DNA of 64,000 nucleotides from Calamus simplicifolius (Eukaryota > Streptophyta > Magnoliopsida > Arecales > Arecaceae). Both the position numbers and the translations under genes were made by a program. The stretch covers positions 272,327 through 336,326 of the forward strand of contig UESW01001876.1 of the NCBI GenBank assembly GCA_900491605.1, in the 5' to 3' direction. The notes under the pieces are model-generated. The model did not search any database and had not been told where the DNA came from. It saw only the letters and a program-made list of their open reading frames with translations. This document shows positions 47,174 to 59,204 of the stretch, piece after piece. Position 1 is the first letter of the stretch, and each line of letters starts with the position of its first letter.

Positions 47174-48814
47174 TCAAATCTTATGTTTAGGTATCCAAGC
47201 TTTCTTGGGTCCTTCATGGTTAGTAGCGATAAAAATTATTCCTTTAGGAACCCATATTTTCTTTCCTTTAATCATCAAATTTTTTTCTAGTTTTCTTAAT
47301 ATTGCATTCATATGATTTATGTCCTTTTAAACCACATTTGGAACAAGTAATATTAGGAGATTGGTCAGCACATACAAAGATATTTTTCAAAGATTTTTGC
47401 TTCCTAAGAGGATTATATCCTAATCCTGCCTTGTCAAAAATAACCTTTTGACTATCTAAAATCATGTTTAATTTTGAAAACTTAAGGTAAATCTATCAAC
47501 TATATCCTTATATTTTTTTATTTCTTTCTTTAACTTAATGTTTTCATCAGAAATTGATTCTTTTTCTTTTAAAAAATCTTTTTTTTCAGATTTAAATCTT
47601 TAATTTCAAGAGCTAATTCATTTTTCTCTTTAAGAAGATTTACATTTTTAGTTTTTAAAGATTTGCTTTTCTTTTTCAAAACTTTAAAATCACCAACTAA
47701 TTCATTAAATGCATCAAATAATTCTTCAAATATAAAGTCATGAGTTTCAGTACTTACCTCATCATCTTCTTTTGCCATGAAGCAAATGTTTGCAACATCC
47801 TTTTGTTCTTCCTCGGAAGAGGATTCTTCACTATCGCTCTATGTTGCAATATATGCCTTCTTCTTTTTCTTGTTCCCCTTTTTTAATTGAGGTCATTCAT
47901 ATCGAAAATGTCCCGGCTTCTTGCACTCATAATACATTAAGGGTTCTTTTTCTTTATGTTTCTTTTTTTCCTTTTCACCATTCATTTTGTTCCATACCTT
48001 TTCTTATGGAAAGGTCTCCTTCTTTGCATAAATTTCTTAAACTTCTTAGCTAGAAGAGCTGTCTCATCATCTTCCTCTTCTTCCTCACTACTGCTTATTT
48101 CCTTTTCTGTAGCTTTAAGAGCAATGGTTCTTTTCTTTTTGACATCTTTCTCTTGATGTTGTTTCATGGTCAGTTCATGGGTCATCAAGGATCCAAGTAG
48201 CTCCTCCAAAGGTAGAACATTGAGGTCTTTGGCTTCTTGGATGGCAGTTACTTTCGCTTTCCATGATCTTGGAAGAGACCTGAGGATTTTGCGAACCAAT
48301 TCAAAGTTAGTATAAATCTTACCAAGACTCTTCAAGCCATTTACAATATCAGTAAATCTAGTGTACATGCATGTGATAGTTTCATTTTGTTCCATGCTAA
48401 ACAATTCATATTTGTGCACTAGAATATTAATTTTTGATTCCTTAACTTGATTAGTACCCTCATGGGTAACTTCTAATCTATCCCAAATTTCTTTAGCAGC
48501 AATGCAAGTAAAAATTCTATTAAATTCATTTGCGTCTAAAGAGCAATATAAAACATTCATGGCTTTTGCGTTAAGCTGAGCCATTTTTCTATCGTTCTCA
48601 TTCCAATCCCTTTCGGGTTTAGAACTATTGAACCATCTACTACGTGTATGGGTGTACTAGGTCTATTAATGATTACACTCCATAGTTCATAATCTAAAGC
48701 TTGAATAAAAATTTCCATTCTAGCTTTCCAATAATAATAATTTGAACCATCAAATAAAGGAGGTCTATTTATGGATTGACCTTCAGCAAATGAAGATCCA
48801 GCTTGAGCTACCAT
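47174..48814 (-). pseudogene. gag: Copia-C Gag
   Basis: The Met at 48814 starts MVAQAGSSFAEGQS, then PPLFDGSNYYYWKARMEIF. A frameshift near 48580 joins it to the UBN2 continuation (48584-47982: WDRLEVTHEGTNQVKESK, then a Lys/Glu-rich linker). The first zinc knuckle near 47920 is degraded. The FEELFDAFNELVGDFKVLKKK coiled coil follows (47778-47569). A second, intact knuckle, CSKCGLKGHKSYEC, is near 47310-47350. The protein ends PKHKI with TGA at 47174-47176. The gene is full length in outline but not open. Confidence 0.85.
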
Positions 48815-48861
48815 TTGGATCTTTGACTCTTGATCGTTAGATCAAACTGAAATGAGCACAA

Positions 48862-48873
48862 GCTCTGATACCA
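48862..48873 (-). promoter_or_regulatory. Copia-C primer binding site (initiator Met-tRNA)
   Basis: The minus strand reads TGGTATCAGAGC, two bases after the end of the 5' LTR at 48876. Confidence 0.92.
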
Positions 48874-48875
48874 AT

Positions 48876-50398
48876 TGTTGGCCTAGATGGCAACCCAAGA
48901 GGGGGATGAATTGGGTTCTTTTAAAAACTTTAACTCTTTTGACAACTATTTGCTTAATATGAAGATGTGCAAATGTAAATGATGAAAGCTAAGCACAAAT
49001 GAAGAGAGTAGAGAGAGAGGCAAAAGCACAACAAACACATAGATTTTATAGAGGTTCGGTGTATCCAACACCTACGTCCACTCCCAAGCAGCACTTAGGT
49101 CCACACTATAATCCACTTGATTACAGTCGAGTTGTTTTACAAGCTCACAACTCAAACTTATTATTTCTCCGAGATTACAATGAACTAGCTGGTTTTACAG
49201 GCTTACCAGCATAAAACCTAACCCACAAGCTATTCTTAGCTTGTCCCGAGGTATACTACCTCCACTAATTCAATCCCTGATTGAATTGGCAAGCAACAAT
49301 AGAAAATAGAGTTGGAGATACAAAACTACTCCTCAAATGAGCAAATATTCAATTAAATAAACAAAGGTAAGAAAAGCCTGTTTGAAGCAATTTTTATTTG
49401 AGCTTTTTTCTTTTCTTCTTTTCTTCTTCTCCTTTAAAAGATTGAATCAGGCCTCAGCTCAGATTCTTCACTGAAAATCGCAGTTGAGAAGTTGAAGAAA
49501 TTTGGGCCTTTTTGAACTCCTTTTCACTTTGGAAATCCTCCAATTTCAAACTTTGGATGCTTCGGATTTCTCTTGAATCTCTTTTCAGTGGATGGGCGTG
49601 GACTCAGAGATTTCTCACTTTCTTTTTTACTGGATATATCTCTCGATTTTTTGATATTTTCTCTCTATTTTTTTTCGTTCTTATTTTCTAACGGACGAAT
49701 CCCTCTTTTTATAGATCCATAGGTAAAATATAACCGTTGGAATGTACCTGAATAGTTCGTCCACACAAAAAAATACCCGTTAGAAGTTAGGTAAAGAAAA
49801 TATTACCGCTGGAGCTGATCTGTCACTTTTGAAAAACGTCCTTGATGGGTTGGAGTCGGCTCCAACTTTTATGTGTCGGCTCCAAATTGGGTGTCCAAAA
49901 ATAGTAATAAAAGTTCGTTGAGGATTCGGCTCTGAAAAAGTTAAGTGTCGGCTCGATGTATTTGGGAGTCGGCTCTAGAATCCAAATGTGTCGACTCTAA
50001 CAATGTCCAAATAACATGCTCTTTGTACTCATGTTAGAGTCGGCTCCAGACACTCAGGTGTCGGCTATGCAACTTTCAGGTGTCGGCTCCTGAACTCCAG
50101 GTGTCGGCTCTCGAAACTATAGGTGTCGACTTCAGACCGTGCCGAAATTCTAGAAAAGTTCTGATACGCCCTGAAGTTGGCTCCAGACTGTTGAGGTGTC
50201 GACTCTAAGTTCTAAACTTAAATAATTTCATTAAAATTCGATTCAAAACTTATTTTCTTATACCTTTGGATGATTAAACATTCTTAATCCCTAAAACACT
50301 TATCAAATTTATCAGAAATATAATGAATATACTCATGGCTTTTGTTAATCATCAAAATCAATAATTGGGTAAATAATTCATCAATAGTTTTCCCAACA
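48876..50398 (-). repeat. Copia-C 5' LTR (in element orientation)
   Basis: 1523 bp, with the same ends as its partner. It carries the GTGTCGGCTCC/GGAGTCGGCTCC cluster at about 49850-50210. Confidence 0.9.
49706..49713 (-). promoter_or_regulatory. TATA box of copia-C 5' LTR
   Basis: The minus strand reads TATAAAAA, in the same relative position downstream of the near-palindrome cluster as in copia-B. Confidence 0.65.
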
Positions 50399-50403
50399 AA
50401 AAT

Positions 50404-50911
50404 GAGCCAAGCTTTTCTCAAAGATGATCCAAGCTTGAGTTAGTCATCTAGAATTTTCAGCTGAATTTGAGTTGGATTGAGATGCCCTCCCTAACCCTGA
50501 ACACCTTTAAACTTCTCATTGGAACCAACCTCCACTGTTTAGGTGTTCTCTCAAGGGCCTCCTCACATTCCAAATTAGACAACAGTTCAACAAATGAAAA
50601 CCAACCTAGAAGTCAACCTCCACATTTCATGTATAAGACCAGCACTTGAAATATTGCATATAGGAGAACAAGTGGTCTCAAAAGTCTGGAATCACCCAAG
50701 GGTTTGTTATTGCAGAAAGTTGCCTGCTGATGCCAATCTTGTTTTTCTTCATTGCATGGCACAAGGCTGATATTGACAATACCTTTTTTTCTCTTTTGTT
50801 TTTGTGCAAAGTAGCACATGCCTCCAAAACTATTCCCTGAAGTTGATTTTCTCCGATGACATCAGAAAACAGGTTCAGATCTTTTCCATGGAGGATGCCC
50901 TCATCATTCAA
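50404..50911 (-). pseudogene. Unrecognised antisense gene fragment (upstream half)
   Basis: On the minus strand, an ORF from 50911 to 50678 starts MNDEGILHGKDLNLF and contains GENQLQGIVLEACATLHK. A second open stretch near 50600-50480 contains ELLSNLECEEALERTPKQW. A third runs from about 50440 into 50404 (WIIFEKSLA) and continues at 40077 beyond copia-C. The three look like exons of one gene, but I cannot name it. They are antisense to the CACTA-2 transposase. Confidence 0.3.
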
Positions 50912-51460
50912 CTCTAGAATTCACTGATAGGATGAGGATAACCCATAAACAGAATCAGATTGAAGAAATCTTATTGAAAAACATAAGGCCAACAGAAGTT
51001 AAATTTAATGAGACTTAAAACAAAAGGAGGAGGGTATAGAATTTTTTGTGTAAAAAATCGTAACAACAAAATGTTCTTAGAAAATAAAGTTCATAAAGAT
51101 ATTACAGAATTTGACAAGACAAGAAGCTAGAGAGACAAGAACACTAGCGTAACTCCATTTCAACATTAATATAAAATATTTAGGATAATTCAATATGATA
51201 CTTGCACTGTTTCGATAATATATATTGATGCTTGTAAATTTTGATGCTTGTTAATTTTGATATATGAATACTAATACTTGTCATATTGATACTTATAAAT
51301 TTTTATTGATACTTGTAATTTTGATACGGAAATTAGGCATGCTATGTCTTCTAAATTGTTACATTGTATTACCAACAACAATAATTACTTTGAATAAATA
51401 CATCAACTTACTGGTTTTCATTGTAAAACTTGAAGTTGTGTTCATATAAGTCATCCCAAA
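50912..51460. other. AT-rich stretch before the CACTA-2 transposase
   Basis: Contains repeated TTGATACTTGTAA-like words near 51190-51330. No gene is seen. It probably includes the transposase promoter. Confidence 0.4.
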
Positions 51461-54400
51461 ATGAGCGGGGATCGCTCATGGATGTATGCAAGGTTGAAAG
51501 ATGGATTGCTTAATCCTGATTTTATTAACGGTTTGGAGGAATTTATTGTGTTTGCTTGTAGCCAACCGTAATGGATGGATGGTCCTCTGATTAGATGTCC
51601 CTGTAATCTGAAGAAGTGTCAAAACAAAGCCTATAGAGATGTTGAAACTGTGAAGGTTCATCTTTGTAGAAAAGGATTTGTTTCTGAGTACGAAGTTTGA
51701 AACTATCATGGTGAAACAGAGAGAATGATTGTAGGGACAAGCAATCAAGTGGGTAATGAATTTAATCAAAATACATATAAAAAAATAATGATGAATGCAG
51801 CGGATAATGAATTCAATCAAAGTTCTTTAAATGAAGAACCAAATCCTGAAGCACAATAATTTTATGACATGCTTCATGCCGCAAATTATGAATTATATCC
51901 TGGAAGTAAGAACCATTTGCAGTTGTCTTTGGCTGCTCGTTTGCTGAATATTAAGGCAGAGCATCACTTCTCTGAAAAGGCTTTTGATGCAGTTGCTAGG
52001 TTAATAAAAGAAGTTGTGCCAAGTGATAATATTGCAGTGGATAGTTTTTACTTAACGAAGAAGTTGTTACGTGGCTTGGTCTATCAGTGAATAAGATTGA
52101 TTACTATTTAAACAATTGTATGATATGTTAGGGTAAAGATTTAGGATTGAAATTGTGTAAGATATGTGGGTAATAGAGGTAGAAGAGTGAACATGATGGA
52201 GCTGGTTCAAACAGGAGGAAAGTGTGTCATATAAAAGGATGCATTACTTTTCTCTTACTCCATGTCTGCTGTGATTATACAGATTAGAAGCTAGTGCTAC
52301 AAGTATGAGATGGCATGCTGAACATCAATTTAAAGAAGGAGAAATGGGCCATCCATCTGATTCAAAAGCTTGAAAGCATTTTTATGAAAACCATCCTGAT
52401 TTTGCAGAGGAGATCAAAAATGTAAGATTAGGACTATGTACTGATGGCTTCCAACCATTCGGTCAAGCAGGACAATAGCATTCTTGTTGGCCTGTGATAT
52501 TGACTGTATATAATCTTTTACCATGGCAGTGCATGAAAGATTCTGTAATATTTTTGACAGTAATGGTACCTGGTCCTTCAAATCCAAAGAAAAAGATTGA
52601 TGTTTTTTTGCAACTGTTGGTAGCCAAATTAAAAATGTTGTGAAAAACTGGAGTTATAGCATTTGACATATCAATGAAACAAAATTTCATTATGAGAGCA
52701 GCTTTGATGTGGACAATCAGTGACTTTCTAGCAGATGCAATGTTGTCTGGATGGAGCACTGCTGGGCGTATGGCGTGCCCTTATTGTATGAATAATTTTG
52801 ATGCATTCACATTGTAGAAGAGTGGTAAGCAGTCATAGTTCGATAATTATAGAAAGTTCTTACCTGCAAATTATCCTTATATGTATAACTTGACTACCTT
52901 CACAAAGAACAAAGCAGTTACAAAAGTTGTCCTACCGATTATGTCTGGCATAGCTATTTTGGATACTATAGATCAATTGGGTTTGAAGTATATATGGGAT
53001 CCAGATGCTGATAGAATAAATGGGCGTATATAGAAAGAACATAGTTGGAGAAAGCAAAGTATTTTTTGGGATTTGCCAACTTGGATGTGATGCACATTGA
53101 GAAGAATTTCTTTGATATCATATTTAACACAGTGTTAAACATTCCGAGAAAAATAAAAACACTGCAAAATTAAGAGAAGAACTCAATCTTTGTAGAAGAC
53201 ATGATTTAAGAAGGAATCCCAATGGGACATATCCTAAAGCATGCTACAGCCTTGACAAAAATTCTCAAGCAGTGTTATGTCAATGGGTTAAAGGGTTAAA
53301 ATTTCCTGATGGATATGCCTCAAACATTGGTAGATATGTCAACATGCATAAGCTTAAGTTGTTCAATATGAAGAGTCATGACTTTCATGTCTTTATGCAG
53401 CGATTATTACCCATAGCTTTCCTTGAGTTACTTCCTATTCACGTATGGAAGGCACTAATGGAGCTTAACTTATTCTTCAAGGAATTAACTACTAGAGTCA
53501 TTACTTCTGCATCAATGGCAAGGCTTGAGGAACAAATTCCTATTATATTATGTAAATTGGAGTGAATATTCCCTTTCAATTTTTTGACTCCATAAAACAC
53601 CTATTGGTTCATTTACCATATGAAGCAAGTATAACTTGTCTATCGTTGGATGTATCCTTTTTGAGAGGTAAGTATCTAAATAATAGTATTATATATTATT
53701 TTAAATAAATTTACCTAACAAGCTAGTTAATTGATTGCTTTACGTATTTTGACAAATAGGTTTCTTAAGAAGTTAAAAATAATGTGCGCAACAAAGCAAG
53801 GGTTGAAGGTTCTATATGAATGCATACTTGGTTAAGAAAGTTTAACTTTTGCCTCACATTATTTCGAGGATCACATCCACACGATGAACCGAAATGTGGC
53901 CCGTAACAATGATGGTTGTGCGGATAAAGGAGAAGCTATTGATGGGAGGATATCAATTTTTAAAAGTATTGGCCGAACATTTGGAAAATAGAAGAGAAGG
54001 GATTTGGGCGATGTTAAGTATATTGCAGCCCATAATTACATTTTAATGAACTATCGATAAGTCGATCCATACATCGAGTATGTATATACTCAGTCTTCTA
54101 ACATTGAACTTCTATTTGTAAAATCAATAATAGTAAAGAAATTATTTGCTGACAATAGCTTTAAATTTCTTATTTGTATAGAATGTACTGTGCTAGCCAA
54201 CAATAGATGTATCCCAACATCAGTGATGTTGCCATCGAACAGAAGTTAGAAACGGAGTTCGCATATTGATTTAATGAATTTGTGAGTGTTGCGATGCATT
54301 TCTTTGGTTAATGCCTTCTATTTTATGAATTAATTGTGAATTCATTATTCATTTACATGTTAATGGTCCATGGTCTATTGTTAACAATATTTTCATTAGT

Positions 54401-55250
54401 TGTCAAGCACAATGGCCATTGAAGACCGTAAATACCTACTCTAGCTATTTTATAAATGGCTATAAGTTTCAGATTGAAGGATTACACTACAACAAAGTAT
54501 TGTTATAGCAACTCTTTTTTCCCAATGCTTTGTAGAAGCATCGGAAATTTTCGCAAGATTGCCGACGCTTTTTGAAAGCATCGAAAATCTGGACATAATT
54601 TTACGAATGCCAACGCTTTTTAAAGCGTCGACATCATATTTTATATTATTTTAATTGTGAGGACATATCGCAATTTGTACGGATGGTTTTTTCTGATGCT
54701 TTAGAAAGCATCAAGATCGAAGATTTTTTTTGCCGATGCTTTAGAAAGCGTGCTAATGCTTTACAAAGCATCGACCTCAGAGATTTTTTTCTTCTTCTCT
54801 CGGATATCGATGCTTTTTAAAGTGGATGGCCTTAACCTCCTCCTCCAATCCAGATCCATATCCTGATCCTCCTTCTCTAATCGATCCTCCTCCTCTGATC
54901 CAGATCCAGTCCCCAAGCTCCGTCCCCCCCCCTCCCGTGGTGTTCTGATCCGATGCCCTAGCGGAGCTCTTTTCCTCTTCAGCGCCCTAGCATTCTAATC
55001 ATCCTCTTCAGTGCCCTAGCGGAGCTCTTTTCCTCCTCCAGCCGATCCTCATTAGTGGCGGAGCAGATCCAGCCTCTCTCTTTCTTGGCCTAGAGCTTTC
55101 TCTTCTCTTCGACATTGCCCATTTCCCCTCAAAGGTAGACTTTCCCGATCTTCGCTGGTTCGCATTCATTTGATCTCTTTTGTATTTGGTTTGATCTAAT
55201 GAATAAGTTTTTTAAATTGTAGTGGAAGGATCTAGGGAAGGGGCTCGGAC

Positions 55251-55409
55251 TTCTACCAGAAGTACGTGGACGAGCAGTCCAAGAAGGAGATCAAGGACAT
55301 CCTCGTCCGCTACGACCGCACCCTTCTCGTTGCTGATCCCCGCTGCTGCGAGCCGAAGAAGTTCGGCGGTCGTGGTGCCCGCGCTCGCTTCCAGAAGTCC
55401 TACCGTTAG
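55251..55409 (+). pseudogene. RPS16: Captured fragment of 40S ribosomal protein S16 (uS9), C-terminal 52 codons
   Basis: The frame from 55251 opens FYQKYVDEQSKKEIKDILVR, contains RTLLVADPRC, and ends FGGRGARARFQKSYR with TAG at 55407-55409. This is the highly conserved C-terminus of cytosolic uS9/RPS16, including its basic tail, which reaches into the ribosomal P-site in the intact protein. Only about one third of the roughly 145-residue protein is present. Just upstream, AATTGTAG at about 55216-55222 looks like a 3' splice site, so intron sequence may have come along. The fragment has no stop, but an Arg at the usual DPRRCEP position reads Cys. Strong GC bias contrasts with the surrounding transposon. 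It lies wholly inside CACTA-3. Confidence 0.92.
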
Positions 55410-56490
55410 GATCCTGATTCCGATCTCTGGTTGGGGTTTACTCTCTTCTTCCTTATCTCGTCTATTCACCCAATTAAAAAAATCCCTTCTTTCTTAACAA
55501 CAAAAATTGACTCTAGCTTTCCATCTTGTTCTATTTTGTGGTTTGGATGAAGTTAAGAATGTTGCTTTTGATCAGCGGATAAGAAATTTTGCTTTGGGCT
55601 CATGACTTAAGTTTCATTATATAATAGCTTTATTTCTCTCAATTCTGCGGTGTTCTCGATATGTTTGCATTGTGAGGTCACTAGTCATTATAAGATTTGA
55701 TTCAGATTGACTAAATAAATGTTGAACTGATTTTGATTTTTCAGGATGAAAACAGATGCTGGTGGAAGAAAAGTGGTGAGCGGCCAATTAGGTTGAACGG
55801 TCTCCGGTCATCGTCGGAGAAGGCCATGTGGGAGGTAAGTCATCTCTTTCCCTTAGGGTACTCTCTTCCCTACCCTTCTTAACATCTACAAGCCGCCTGA
55901 GGGCTACCAGCGACTTATCCATTCCCTGTTTTAAGCCTTTACTGTGCAATCTTTTGGATGGCCACCGGCTGAACAGGAGCCACCCAAAATGCCGACGAAA
56001 GAGGCCAATGGTGGTGAACAGCCACAGCCAGGAGATCATGGGAATTCCTACGGGCTTAATCACTGTTTCTAGGTCCCAGTCCCCCGAATTCATCGTCAAA
56101 AAAATCCGACGATGTGGGCTGATCGGAGTTGTTGGGAAGAATGAGGGTGGTCGCTGACTAATCAGGATGACCAAACAATGTATCTAAATTTTAATCGATA
56201 TACAGGTGCCATCTATCTCCCTTTTCTTTTCTTTTCTTTTTTGAGAAATTCTAATGCCTATTATCTGACGGTTCCATGATGTATGTGTCTTATTATTTTA
56301 AGAGGGGTTTCTGTACGTGTGGTAGAATTAGCGTTCTTGTTGTTGTCGAGAATTATTTGCAGTCCAATGCCTTTCAGGAGGTTTCCTCTGCAGGGCTGAT
56401 CCAAAATTATATTCAGCTAAGCCGTATCTTGGGATCTCAGCTGCCTGCACGTGGTGGGGCGCACATTTATAGTATAATCTGTCTATGCAT
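55410..56490 (+). other. Interior of CACTA-3 downstream of the RPS16 fragment
   Basis: It looks like gene 3' flank followed by a GC-richer block (55770-56160). That block has an antisense open frame of 128 codons (56174-55788), including WDLETVIKPVGIPM and a Trp/Phe-rich stretch. I do not recognise it. It could be a second captured fragment. The rest is AT-rich without motifs. Confidence 0.35.
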
Positions 56491-57365
56491 TTTAAAGCGT
56501 TGGCTAATTACTTTTTACTGACGCCTTCAAAAACCGTCGGCAATTTTCTTCCCCACTCCCATCTTACCAACGCTTTAAAAAGCGTCGAAAGGCCATTTTT
56601 TGATGCTAAAAAAGCGTTGAGAAATAATTTTAAAAGCGTTGTCGTCCCTTAAATGTGCTGTAGTGTTAGGTTCTTCAAGAGGCACACAAAATTAGAGCGT
56701 GTGCGTTAAAGAAGAAAGCATTGGAGCAAATATACTGGATTATTATGAGAAGTTAGTTGAGATGGTTGAAGTTGAATATCCTGGTTGGCCTATAAAATGT
56801 ACTGTCTTATTTCATTGTAACTAGTTTGATCCAATACTAAATATGGGGACTAGGGTTCACAATGAATATAATTGGTTGAAGTGAACCATAAATGAAGATT
56901 GCAAAAATATGAACCATTTATTATAGCATCGCAAGCTTAACAAGTGTATTACTGCAGATATCTAAGCTTGCGCAACAATAAACAAGACTGGTGGGCTGTT
57001 TCAAAAATTATGGCATGATAGACTATCATGCTTAATGAAACTCTTCGACTCAATCACCTGATTTCCTTGCATTTCAAGAGGATGAGATGGAAATACATGT
57101 AATTAAGGATGACACATCTGCTCCTAAAAGATCACTTAGAGACCCGACCATGATATCCAAGAAATTAAGGATGTTAATGTTCCATTGGATGATGACCAAG
57201 ATGAATTTCAATCACAATCAGATTTAGCATTGAATGTTGAACCGATTATTGATGACACAAATAAAACTGACTCTACATAGAGGTTGACAATTGCAAGATG
57301 AATTTATTTGTGCTTTATTTTACACATACATTCATTATCCATAATTAGGTTGCATGAATCTCTAT

Positions 57366-58954
57366 TATTTTCAGTATGAGGGCCGGGGAAGATCCATTGC
57401 TGATAGACTGGATGGACAACGCTACAATATCGACCCATCCGATCCATCGACCTCATCAGTAGGACAGTTCAGATCTGCACTCTCTACACAACCTTCATTG
57501 TCTCCATAGGGGATGTCACCTCAGCTTGATTCATTTCATGATGCTGCTTCTTCACCAGCACAGACGGTGAAGTGTTCTTCATCCTTGGGCTGCAGAGTAC
57601 CTGTACTGGATGCACATGGGCTATAAATACATAATTTCTTTTACGGTTATGCTAATTTTAATTCTAATTATTTAAAAACATGCATTGTTTATCCTTTATG
57701 TTTTGGTAGCAGTTTTATTGAGCAGCATATAATGTCAAGCTAGATCAGTGCTATATTTCAGAGGCATGCTGATCCGACTGGCTACGTCTGGCATCACGTG
57801 TCTCCGAGCATGAGAGAGTTTCATTTTTCTGAGTTTTAGGTAAACTATTTTTTTACCCTAAATCAGTCATGTGTATAAATAATTATATTTTATGTATGCA
57901 ACTAACATTTTATTTTAATGCAGAAGAAGTTTACATGGGACCCTGCCATTCATGACGCCATTAGATCGGCATAGGATGCCCTAGCTGCACGACGATACTC
58001 CAACATGCTTCATTATTGGAGGAAGTCTGATCAGCATCCTATGCATGTGCCGAAGGATATATGGCATGAGTGGTAGCAGGTGTGGCAGTCAGAGGCCTGG
58101 CGCAGGAGGTCCTCCGCAGCTAGCACGAACCACCGATCTGAGAAGGGCGGTCCGGGCATGGGTCTCTCTTGTCACACCTCGGGTTTCATTTTCATTCGGG
58201 AGCATCGATGTCGTTTGATAAGAAAACATAATTAACCAACTTACTTTTAATTTCATTTATAAATACTTGCATTTGTTATCTATTTTCTATTTATGTAGAC
58301 TATGCAGCGGGGCACAGACCTAGGAGAGATCATTTGTTTAAGGCGACACAGACAAAGAAGGACGGTTCCTGGATCGATGCATGGTTGCAACAAATTGGAG
58401 TTAGGATTTTCTTCTAAAAACTTAATAAATATTTTTAATTTGCATACTTCTAATATAACCATTTTTTCTATTTCTTCTAGCCATGGGTGGATGAGCTGCT
58501 CTTCCAGGCATCACAGGTTGACTCTATTGATGAGGAGACGTCCATCGAGCTTTCACCATAGGAGTCTCGATGGGTATTCTTGAAAGCTGTTGGTGCCCAG
58601 CCACATGACTGTAGAGTGTATGGTCTAGGCACTAAAGCTTTTAGATACTTTTTCATTTTAGGCTCCCGTTCGCACCATACTGGATCTGGCGATATTCCTA
58701 ATGAGCACATCAATGAGATCAGGCAATCCATTATGGATCAGGTTCGATATGAGTTTCAACAGCAGCTTGTCGACCTTAGAGCACAGTAGGAGCACACTTT
58801 GGCGCTTCAGCAGTAGCTTGCAGACATCAGAGTACAGCAGGCCACGGATCGACAACAGATGCGTGAGATGTAGGAGTTGGTTCGCCTGATGTCGCAGAAC
58901 ACATCAGCTTCACTCTCCGATACTTTTCGACCTTCACCATGTGATCCACTGTAG
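57366..58954 (+). pseudogene. CACTA-2 second gene (Ptta/En/Spm, Transposase_24-like), exon remnants
   Basis: The exon series matches the minus-strand gene of CACTA-1. Exon 1 contains GRGRSIADRLDGQR (about 57379). Exon 2 contains ISAIFQRHADPTGYVWHHVS (about 57745). Exon 3 contains KKFTWDPAIHDAIRSA (about 57924). A short exon lies near 58299 (KKDGSWIDAW). The final exon contains SQVDSIDEETSIELS, FLKAVGAQPHDCRVYGLGT and a Gln-rich coiled coil, ending CDPL at 58952-58954. Intervening AT-rich stretches carry GT/AG ends. The VFLKAVG...YGLGT segment is the family hallmark. Several stops (exons 1, 3 and 5) make it a pseudogene. It lies downstream of the transposase, the usual two-gene order. Confidence 0.78.
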
Positions 58955-59204
58955 GACAATTGATGTTATTTTTATTTTTTTATTTGTATACATTATTGTT
59001 ATTTATGTTTCATTTATATAATGGATTAAAACTTATTTACTTTACTTTAATAAAAAAATTAGACCTTTTTTACAATTTTAATGTCTATTTAGCGAATTAG
59101 CGCCAATAGCTATTTTAAATTATCATGTCTCTTTTTATAGCATGAATTGTATTTGTAGTAGATTTAAATTTTATTTTAAGCAATTTGTTTAAAAAATTAT
59201 AAAA

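Larger units (their letters stand above)
40078..50398 (-). mobile_element. Copia-C: second Sirevirus-type Ty1/copia element, 10.3 kb, minus strand
   Basis: The LTRs at 40078-41667 and 48876-50398 both start TGTTGGC and end CCCAACA (decayed to CCCAATA at 41667). A perfect 5-bp duplication, aaaat, flanks the element at 40073-40077 and 50399-50403. On the minus strand the order is LTR, initiator-Met primer site, gag, pol, last ORF, purine tracts, LTR, the same plan as copia-B. Gag, pol and last-ORF proteins are close relatives of those of copia-B, while the LTRs share only short words and the TATA region. It is inserted in CACTA-2 between the left-end region and the transposase gene. Confidence 0.94.
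54485..56665 (+). mobile_element. CACTA-3: small CACTA element with a captured ribosomal-protein fragment
   Basis: The left terminus is CACTACAACAAAGTATTG. The right, reverse-complemented, is CACTACAGCACATTTAAGG. A perfect 3-bp duplication, tta, flanks it at 54482-54484 and 56666-56668. Subterminal palindromes of the type GACGCTTTTTAAAGCGTC lie at both ends (54500-54830 and 56490-56660), a different word from CACTA-1, -2 and -4. At 2181 bp with no transposase it is non-autonomous. Its interior is GC-rich host-like sequence, including the C-terminal exon of ribosomal protein S16. Confidence 0.9.
51461..57283 (+). pseudogene. CACTA-2 TNP2-type transposase, interrupted by CACTA-3
   Basis: ATG at 51461. 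The N-terminal transposase-associated domain reads SGDRSWMYARL, DFINGLEEFIVFACSQP and IRCPCNLKKCQN. The central TNP2 core (about 52440-53670) contains DGFQPFGQAG, WPVILTVYNLLPWQCMK, VPGPSNPKKKIDVFLQ and GWSTAGRMACPYCMNNFDAF. A GT donor follows FLRG near 53668, and an AG acceptor precedes 53761. The next exon carries YFEDHIHT-like and RNVARNNDG segments. CACTA-3 is inserted at 54485, after NGYKFQIEG. Reading resumes at about 56669 with SSRGTQN, then YYEKLVEMVEVEYPGW. The acidic C-terminal tail ends near 57283 (SDLALNVEPIIDDTNKTDST). The usual enzyme cuts at the CACTA ends and carries out transposition. Many stops show that this copy is dead. Confidence 0.85.

Noticed and set aside
55788..56174. 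128-codon antisense ORF in CACTA-3 as a gene
   Set aside because: I do not recognise it, and no splice or promoter evidence is visible. It is kept only as a possible captured fragment in the description of the CACTA-3 interior.
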